From Thiohalophilus thiocyanatoxydans (lineage in GTDB: Bacteria; Pseudomonadota; Gammaproteobacteria; UBA6429; Thiohalophilaceae), in the NCBI RefSeq assembly GCF_004366735.1, contig NZ_SOQX01000006.1, positions 124,001-188,000 of the forward strand: a stretch of 64,000 nt of DNA. The letters run 5' to 3'. Every line of letters starts with the position of its first letter. Position 1 is the first letter of the stretch. Of the stretch, positions 59,120 through 64,000 are shown piece after piece. The translations under genes and the position numbers were made by a program. Under the pieces are notes generated by a model that saw only the letters and a list, made by a program, of their open reading frames with translations, was not told the origin of the DNA and did no database searches.

Positions 59120-59361
59120 CGCAGAGGCGCGAAGGCGCAGAGAACCGCAGAGTTAAAAATAAAATGATCCTCTGTGAACGAAAATGGTTATTGATTTTAT
59201 TTTGTTTGGCTTTTAATAACCTGATTCAAAAGTATCTATACAGGAAGTATTTTCGATACTGAGCCTGTCTGAAAATCCGAAGTCAATTTAGACCACTTAA
59301 TAATGGTGAAGTACATATTTATGATTTCTCTGCGTCCTTTGCGCCTCTGCGTCTCTGCGTT
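59118..59361. repeat. Inverted pair of octamer repeats, GCAGAGGC type, between ispF and truD
   Basis: The left arm (59118-59154, units GCAGAGGC, GCGAAGGC, GCAGAGAA) begins at the ispF stop codon. The right arm (about 59325-59361) has the same units inverted and ends 16 bases before truD. About 170 AT-rich bases lie between and contain no gene I recognise. Confidence 0.83.
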
Positions 59362-59376
59362 GGATCTTTTCGTCCT

Positions 59377-60411
59377 ATGAAAACGCACTGGTCCAGTCTT
59401 GCTTACGCCTTCGGCCAACCGACGGTAACAGGCGTGTTGCGTCAACAGCTCGCGGATTTTGTGGTCGAGGAGCAGCTCGGTTTTGAGCCGACCGGCGAGG
59501 GCCAGCATGTCTGGCTCTGGATCGAAAAACGCGAACGCAATACCCAGGACATTGCCCAGCTGCTGGCCCGCCATGCTGGGATCAAATCCCATGCCGTGGG
59601 GTTCTCCGGGATGAAGGATCGGCGGGCGATCACCCGTCAATGGTTCAGCCTGGATCTGGCCGGCAAGGCCGAGCCCGACTGGTCAGCGCTGGGCGATGAC
59701 GGGTTATCGATTCTGCAGGCCACCCGCCACAGCAAGAAATTGCGCCGCGGTGTGCACAAGAGCAATCGCTTTGCCATTACCCTGCGAGATCTGCAAGGCG
59801 ATACCTCGACACTGGCGGAGCGGCTGGTGGCGATTCGACAAACCGGTGTGCCCAACTATTTCGGGGCACAACGTTTCGGGCGCGATGAAGCCAATCTTGA
59901 ACAAGCCCGGCAGATGTTCGCCGGCCAGCGGGTCAACAACCGTAACAAGCGCAGTATCTATCTCTCCGCCGCCCGCTCGTTGTTGTTCAACCAGCTGTTG
60001 TCAAAACGGGTCAGTGACGATACCTGGCACCGGGCGATGGACGGCGATGTGATGCAGCTGGCCGGCAGCCACAGTATTTTTGTCCCCGAAGCGATCGATG
60101 AGACCATCGAGCAACGTGTGAGCGAGATGGACATCCATCCGACCGGGCCGTTATGGGGCAGGGGGGAGCTCAAAAGCGGCGGGACGGTTAAAACATGGGA
60201 ACAACAGCTGGCCGACGATTACCCCGATTACTGTCAGGGCCTGGAACAGGCGGGGCTGAAACAGGAACGGCGCAGTCTGCGCCTGGCGGTCAAACAGCTC
60301 GAATGGTCACAGCAGGACAGGCATCTGCACCTGTCGTTTGAACTGGAGACCGGGGCCTATGCGACCGGGGTGATTCGTGAATGCGTCGATGTGTCTGCCC
60401 CGGAACACTGA
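59377..60411 (+). CDS. truD: tRNA pseudouridine synthase D
   Basis: Makes pseudouridine 13 in tRNA-Glu. The 344-residue protein has FVVEEQLGFEPTGEGQHV, the catalytic Asp in GFSGMKDRRAITRQW, VPNYFGAQRFG and NRNKRSIYLSAARSLLFN, then the TRUD insertion domain. It normally follows ispF directly; here an octamer repeat element of about 250 bases separates them. Confidence 0.96.
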   Translation: MKTHWSSLAYAFGQPTVTGVLRQQLADFVVEEQLGFEPTGEGQHVWLWIEKRERNTQDIAQLLARHAGIKSHAVGFSGMKDRRAITRQWFSLDLAGKAEPDWSALGDDGLSILQATRHSKKLRRGVHKSNRFAITLRDLQGDTSTLAERLVAIRQTGVPNYFGAQRFGRDEANLEQARQMFAGQRVNNRNKRSIYLSAARSLLFNQLLSKRVSDDTWHRAMDGDVMQLAGSHSIFVPEAIDETIEQRVSEMDIHPTGPLWGRGELKSGGTVKTWEQQLADDYPDYCQGLEQAGLKQERRSLRLAVKQLEWSQQDRHLHLSFELETGAYATGVIRECVDVSAPEH

Positions 60412-60448
60412 ACGCCGCTATTGCACGACTGGCAGTTAAAACGCAGCG

Positions 60449-60994
60449 CTAGCCGCCGCGTTTGAGCAGGACGTAAATCGCCCCGGTGCCACCGTCCACC
60501 GGCCGGGCGGAGCAGAAGGCGAGGATCTCGTCGCGCTGTTGCAGCCAGTGGTTCACGTATTGCTTGAGTACCGGCCGTTTTTGCTCGGAGCCGTGACCCT
60601 TGCCGTGGATGATGCGCACACAGCGCACGCGGTTCTGCCGGCATTCATTAAGAAAGCGTACCACCGCCTCGCGGGCTTCCACGCGAAACAGGCCGTGCAG
60701 ATCCAGCTCGGCCTCGATGGCCAGTTCGCCGCGGCGCAGTTTTTTGACCAGCTTGTGTTGCAGACCGCTACGGACAAACAGCAGCTCCTCGCCGGTTTCC
60801 AGTTCCTCGGGATTGACCGGATCGGAGAGCAGCTCGTCGAGCACCGCCGCCTCGTCCAGCTCGCGCTGGCGCGGTCGGGGGGAGGGCCTGGGGCGCTCCG
60901 GCCGCTGACGGGGCTCGGCCTCCAGGCGCCGCACATCCTGCACGGCCTGGCGAAACAGCTCCAGCTCCTCTTTGTCGGGGGATTTTTTGCTCAT
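60449..60994 (-). CDS. smrA: Smr-domain protein, SmrA/YdaL-like
   Basis: This 181-residue protein has an N-terminal helix (EELELFRQAVQDVRRLEAE), a polar Pro/Arg-rich linker and a C-terminal Smr domain with LDLHGLFRVEAREAVVRFL, the motif VRIIHGKGHGSE and GGTGAIYVLLKR. Smr domains are MutS2-like nucleases acting on DNA or mRNA. HGKG, YVNHWL and the end GGTGAIYVLL fit E. coli SmrA better than SmrB. It stands alone between convergent truD and divergent surE. Confidence 0.85.
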   Translation of the reverse strand: MSKKSPDKEELELFRQAVQDVRRLEAEPRQRPERPRPSPRPRQRELDEAAVLDELLSDPVNPEELETGEELLFVRSGLQHKLVKKLRRGELAIEAELDLHGLFRVEAREAVVRFLNECRQNRVRCVRIIHGKGHGSEQKRPVLKQYVNHWLQQRDEILAFCSARPVDGGTGAIYVLLKRGG

Positions 60995-61144
60995 CGGTAT
61001 CCGGCGGCAGCGTGGATTGACTGCGGACCCGCGTTCGCGCAGCGAAGGAAAATCTAGGCGGGATCGCGCTTATCCGGTATAGTAGGGCCAAATTTACCGT
61101 CCATTCAACCACTTCCAGCGATGATGTAACCTCCTGCAGCAGCT

Positions 61145-61903
61145 ATGCGGATATTGTTGAGCAATGATGATGGCTATGAAGCCCCGGGGATCAATGTCCT
61201 GGCGCAGACCCTGCAGGATATCGCCGAGATCACCATCGTGGCGCCCGAGCGGGATCGTAGCGGCGCCAGCAACTCCCTGACCCTGGAGATGCCCATCCGC
61301 GCCCGCCGCCTGGGCGACAATCTGATCCGGGTCGACGGCACCCCGACCGATTGCGTGCATCTGGCGATCACCGGGCTGCTGGATCACGAGCCCGACATGG
61401 TCATCTCCGGGATCAATGCCGGCGCCAACATGGGCGACGACGTACTTTACTCGGGCACCGTGGCCGCCGCCATGGAAGGGCGCTTTCTCGGCCTGCCGGC
61501 CATCGCCGTCTCCCTGGCCGGCAGCGGTCATCGCTTCACCCACTATGATGCCGCCGCACAGGTGACCAGGCTGTTCATCGATCGGCTGGCCGCCGATCCC
61601 CTGCCGCAGGACACCATTTTGAATATCAACGTCCCGGATCTGCCGTTCGCGGAACTGTCGGGCTATCAGGCCACGCGCCTGGGCCATCGGCACAAGGCCG
61701 AGCCGGTGATCAAGGCCGAGGACCCGCGCGGCCGGGATATCTACTGGGTCGGCCCGCCCGGTGCCGAGCAGGACGCCGGGCCGGGCACCGACTTTTACGC
61801 GGTGCGCAACGGCTATGTCTCGGTGACCCCGATCCAGATCGATCTCACCCGCCATCAGGCGCTGCAGTCCGTCGCCGACTGGCTGGCGAAGTGGGGCGCA
61901 TGA
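61145..61903 (+). CDS. surE: 5'/3'-nucleotidase SurE
   Basis: Hydrolyses nucleoside monophosphates in stationary phase and stress. The 252-residue protein starts [16 protein letters not shown] with the metal pair Asp8-Asp9, and has [37 protein letters not shown] and [17 protein letters not shown]. It opens the surE-pcm-yqaA-nlpD set in which every junction overlaps by four bases. Confidence 0.96.
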   Translation: MRILLSNDDGYEAPGINVLAQTLQDIAEITIVAPERDRSGASNSLTLEMPIRARRLGDNLIRVDGTPTDCVHLAITGLLDHEPDMVISGINAGANMGDDVLYSGTVAAAMEGRFLGLPAIAVSLAGSGHRFTHYDAAAQVTRLFIDRLAADPLPQDTILNINVPDLPFAELSGYQATRLGHRHKAEPVIKAEDPRGRDIYWVGPPGAEQDAGPGTDFYAVRNGYVSVTPIQIDLTRHQALQSVADWLAKWGA

Positions 61904-62562
61904 ACAGCCATCTCGGGATTGGCATGACCTCGCAGCGCACCCGCGACCGGCTCATTGAGCGGCTGCGGGAGAAGGGCATCACCAACGAGGCGGTGCTGGA
62001 GGTCATGCGCCGCACGCCCCGGCACATCTTTGTCGACGAGGCGCTGGCCACCCGCGCCTATGAAGACACCGCGCTGCCCATCGGCAGCGGCCAGACCATC
62101 TCCCAGCCCTATATTGTCGCGCGCATGACCGAGGTACTGCTCGGCGCCGGCAGCCCGCAACGGGTGCTGGAGGTGGGCACCGGTTGCGGTTATCAGACCG
62201 CGATTCTGGCGCAACTGGTTGAGAAGGTGTTCACGGTCGAGCGCATTGCACCCTTGCTGCAGCGCGCGCGTAACCTGCTCTATGAGCTGCGTCTCAGCAA
62301 CGTGCGGTATCAGCACAGTGACGGCAACTGGGGCTGGCAAGCACACGCCCCCTATGACGGGATCATCGTCACCGCCGCGCCACAGAACGTGCCCCCGGAA
62401 CTGCTCGGCCAGCTGGGCGACGGCGGCCGGCTGGTGATCCCCACCGGCGGGCAGGGGCAGATACAACGCCTGCGCCTGATCACCCGCCAGGGCGATGAAT
62501 TTAATGAGACCCTGCTCGAGTCGGTCAGTTTTGTGCCGCTGGTACAAGGAGATATTTCGTGA
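61900..62562 (+). CDS. pcm: Protein-L-isoaspartate O-methyltransferase
   Basis: Repairs isoaspartyl residues by SAM-dependent methylation. The 220-residue protein has [37 protein letters not shown], the SAM motif [18 protein letters not shown] and [16 protein letters not shown] chose ATG 61900, which overlaps the surE stop (ATGA); GTG 61891 and ATG 61930 (MTSQRT) are alternatives in the same frame. It overlaps yqaA by GTGA. Confidence 0.95.
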   Translation: MNSHLGIGMTSQRTRDRLIERLREKGITNEAVLEVMRRTPRHIFVDEALATRAYEDTALPIGSGQTISQPYIVARMTEVLLGAGSPQRVLEVGTGCGYQTAILAQLVEKVFTVERIAPLLQRARNLLYELRLSNVRYQHSDGNWGWQAHAPYDGIIVTAAPQNVPPELLGQLGDGGRLVIPTGGQGQIQRLRLITRQGDEFNETLLESVSFVPLVQGDIS

Positions 62563-63140
62563 GCCTGTTTTCCGCCCTGTTCGACCGGGTTATGCTCTGG
62601 TCGGCGCATCGTCATGCGCCGGGCTATCTGTTTGGCCTCAGTTTTGCCGAATCCTCTTTCTTCCCCATCCCGCCCGATGTCATGCTGGCGCCGATGGCCC
62701 TGGCGCGCCCCGATCGCGCCTGGCACTTTGCGCTGCTGACCACCATCGCCTCGGTGCTTGGCGGCATGGCCGGCTATGTGATCGGCATGTTCGCGTTTGA
62801 AATGATCGAGCCGTTGTTACACAGTGCCGGTTACTGGGAAAAATATCTTCAAACCCGGCAGTGGTTTGCCGACTGGGGGATCTGGGTGATCTTCATAGCA
62901 GGGTTTTCCCCGATACCCTACAAGGTTTTCACGATTACCGCCGGGGTTGTCGGCATGGTGTTTCTGCCGTTTGTCATCGCCTCGGCGGTGGGGCGCGGGG
63001 CACGCTTTTTCATGGTCGCCGGATTGATGAAGTGGGGCGGGCCGGCGATGCAACAAACCCTGCGCCAGTACATCGATCGCCTCGGCTGGCTGGTGATCCT
63101 GGCCATAATTGTCGCGTATTTTGTATTGAATAACGGATGA
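62559..63140 (+). CDS. yqaA: YqaA family membrane protein (SNARE-associated/VTT domain)
   Basis: This inner membrane protein of 193 residues has four to five hydrophobic segments, with the DedA/VTT-like re-entrant motifs [20 protein letters not shown] and [18 protein letters not shown]. Related proteins act in lipid or undecaprenyl-phosphate movement, but YqaA itself is poorly characterised. It starts with GTG 62559 overlapping the pcm stop and its stop overlaps nlpD by ATGA. Its place between pcm and nlpD is shared with other gammaproteobacteria. Confidence 0.88.
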   Translation: MSLFSALFDRVMLWSAHRHAPGYLFGLSFAESSFFPIPPDVMLAPMALARPDRAWHFALLTTIASVLGGMAGYVIGMFAFEMIEPLLHSAGYWEKYLQTRQWFADWGIWVIFIAGFSPIPYKVFTITAGVVGMVFLPFVIASAVGRGARFFMVAGLMKWGGPAMQQTLRQYIDRLGWLVILAIIVAYFVLNNG

Positions 63141-63868
63141 AGCTACGGGCTGCACTCATTGTCGTCATGATCGCCGGGTTATTCGGCTGCCGACCTTTTG
63201 TGCATTACGACCCGGATCGTGATCAGCCCACCAAAAGCCGTGTCTACACTGTCAGCAAGGGGGATACCCTCTATTCCATTGCCTGGGAGCATGGTCACGA
63301 CTATCGCAGCGTGGCGCGCTGGAACGGCATCAATCCGCCCTACACAATCTATCCCGGCCAGGAAATCCGCATGTCCCCGGGCGATACGGCCGCGGCAGTG
63401 GCGCAGGATGATGTCGGCCGGAGCGACGACAATACCGGCACGACAACCAGCACTGCCGAACAAAACAAACCCGCAGCGGAACCTGTGCGCAAACTGAGCT
63501 GGCAATGGCCGGTCGAGGGCGAAATCGTCAACAACTTTTCGGGTACGGATCCGGGTAAAAAAGGGCTGGATATTGCCGGCAGAATGGGGCAATCTGTAAA
63601 GGCTGCCGCGGACGGCAAGGTGGTCTACAGCGGCAGCGGTTTACGCGGTTACGGAAAACTGATAATAATCAAGCATAATACCGCGTACTTCAGCGCGTAT
63701 GCGTACAACGACAAGTTGCTTGTGCAGGAGAATGACGCCGTCAAGTCCGGACAGCGCATAGCCGAGATGGGAAAACACAATTCGGATCAGGCGATGCTGC
63801 ACTTCGAGATTCGGCGTAACGGTACACCGCAAGATCCTGTTAAATACTTGCCAAAGAAGGGGTCGTAG
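63137..63868 (+). CDS. nlpD: NlpD, LysM/LytM-domain amidase activator lipoprotein
   Basis: Outer membrane lipoprotein that activates AmiC at the septum. The 243-residue protein has lipobox LFGC (Cys18), one LysM domain (about 34-78: YTVSKGDTLYSIAWEHGHDY), a polar linker and a C-terminal LytM domain (GLDIAGRMGQSVKAA, YFSAYAYNDKLLVQ, LHFEIRRNG). As in E. coli NlpD, the first metal His of active M23 peptidases is missing, so it should be a non-catalytic activator. In relatives the rpoS promoter lies inside nlpD. Confidence 0.95.
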   Translation: MKLRAALIVVMIAGLFGCRPFVHYDPDRDQPTKSRVYTVSKGDTLYSIAWEHGHDYRSVARWNGINPPYTIYPGQEIRMSPGDTAAAVAQDDVGRSDDNTGTTTSTAEQNKPAAEPVRKLSWQWPVEGEIVNNFSGTDPGKKGLDIAGRMGQSVKAAADGKVVYSGSGLRGYGKLIIIKHNTAYFSAYAYNDKLLVQENDAVKSGQRIAEMGKHNSDQAMLHFEIRRNGTPQDPVKYLPKKGS

Positions 63869-63883
63869 TCACGGTAGTCGCCT

Positions 63884-64000
63884 ATGACTGAGTACGGAAA
63901 TAACGTAGACAAACCCAAGCAGGACAAGGACGCCGAGGATGAGCTGGATGCACTGCCGGAAGAAGACACGGAACAGGATAAACTCATCGTCGACGAAGAG
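63884..64000 (+). CDS. rpoS: RNA polymerase sigma factor RpoS, first 39 codons (3' truncated by window)
   Basis: Only the start is present: MTEYGNNVDKPKQDKDAEDE and an acidic continuation. No sigma-factor region is yet visible, so the call rests on position directly after nlpD (15 bases) and on the acidic N-terminus usual for sigma-S in this place. Sequence beyond the window should show region 1.2 and 2 motifs. Confidence 0.75.
   Translation, partial: MTEYGNNVDKPKQDKDAEDELDALPEEDTEQDKLIVDEE

Noticed and set aside
60357-60644. A minus-strand frame overlapping the 3' ends of truD and smrA
   Set aside because: It is a shifted frame of the smrA coding strand with no independent signal; smrA with its Smr domain explains the region.

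Overview
This is a GC-rich bacterial chromosome segment of about 64 kb, almost fully coding, with two tRNA genes and no prophage, insertion sequence or CRISPR array that I can see. Gene content and order point to a gammaproteobacterium: yoaA-tsaB, rpsB-tsf-pyrH-frr-uppS-cdsA-dxr-rseP-bamA-skp-lpxD-fabZ-lpxA, rnhB-dnaE-accA-tilS-pyrG-eno-ftsB-ispD-ispF-truD and surE-pcm-yqaA-nlpD-rpoS are all arrangements of that class. A gnnA/gnnB-type pair beside lpxA and lpxB, as in Acidithiobacillus ferrooxidans, and an exported rhodanese are compatible with a sulfur-oxidising or related lineage, but I cannot name a genus.

Layout. 0-2.8 kb: end of gltX, glnS, then tRNA-Ala(GGC), a 64-residue membrane microprotein and tRNA-Glu(UUC) as one probable transcript closed by two terminators. 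3.0-8.3 kb: a TetR-TolC-RND efflux operon with a clear promoter and operator but no membrane fusion protein gene. 8.4-15.4 kb: NlpC/P60 lipoprotein, mrcB (PBP1b), a TPR lipoprotein, yoaA, tsaB and a DUF302-like protein. 15.6-19.2 kb (minus): the lysine/diaminopimelate set dapC-dapD-yffB-dapE. 19.2-22.4 kb: an EamA transporter, a VOC-fold protein and an LtaS-like membrane sulfatase.

22.5-26.7 kb is the most unusual block. A sigma-54 activator with a cysteine-cluster PAS domain lies between two strong -24/-12 promoters. One drives a 57-residue lipoprotein plus an exported rhodanese; the other drives a porin. Both promoters have upstream clusters of TGTCA half-sites, including a 10-base direct repeat, so these genes look like one small local regulon of the cell envelope.

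26.7-42.9 kb: glnD and map (minus), then the large operon for translation, isoprenoid/undecaprenyl, phospholipid, outer membrane protein and lipid A synthesis. In the lipid A part, lpxB is inverted and grouped with gnnA- and gnnB-like genes (43.2-46.4 kb), predicting a diaminosugar lipid A with amide-linked primary chains. Met168 of LpxA predicts C10 chains. 46.5-64 kb: rnhB, an HNH endonuclease gene, dnaE, accA, tilS, pyrG, eno, ftsB, ispD, ispF, truD, smrA, surE, pcm, yqaA, nlpD and the first codons of rpoS.

The larger gaps repeatedly carry degenerate short tandem repeats: heptamers (TTGGCAG, CCTCGTC and ACCCGTA types) and octamers (GCAGAGGC and ACGAAGRC types). The octamers occur as inverted pairs. 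One heptamer array has become the N-terminal codons of ispD.
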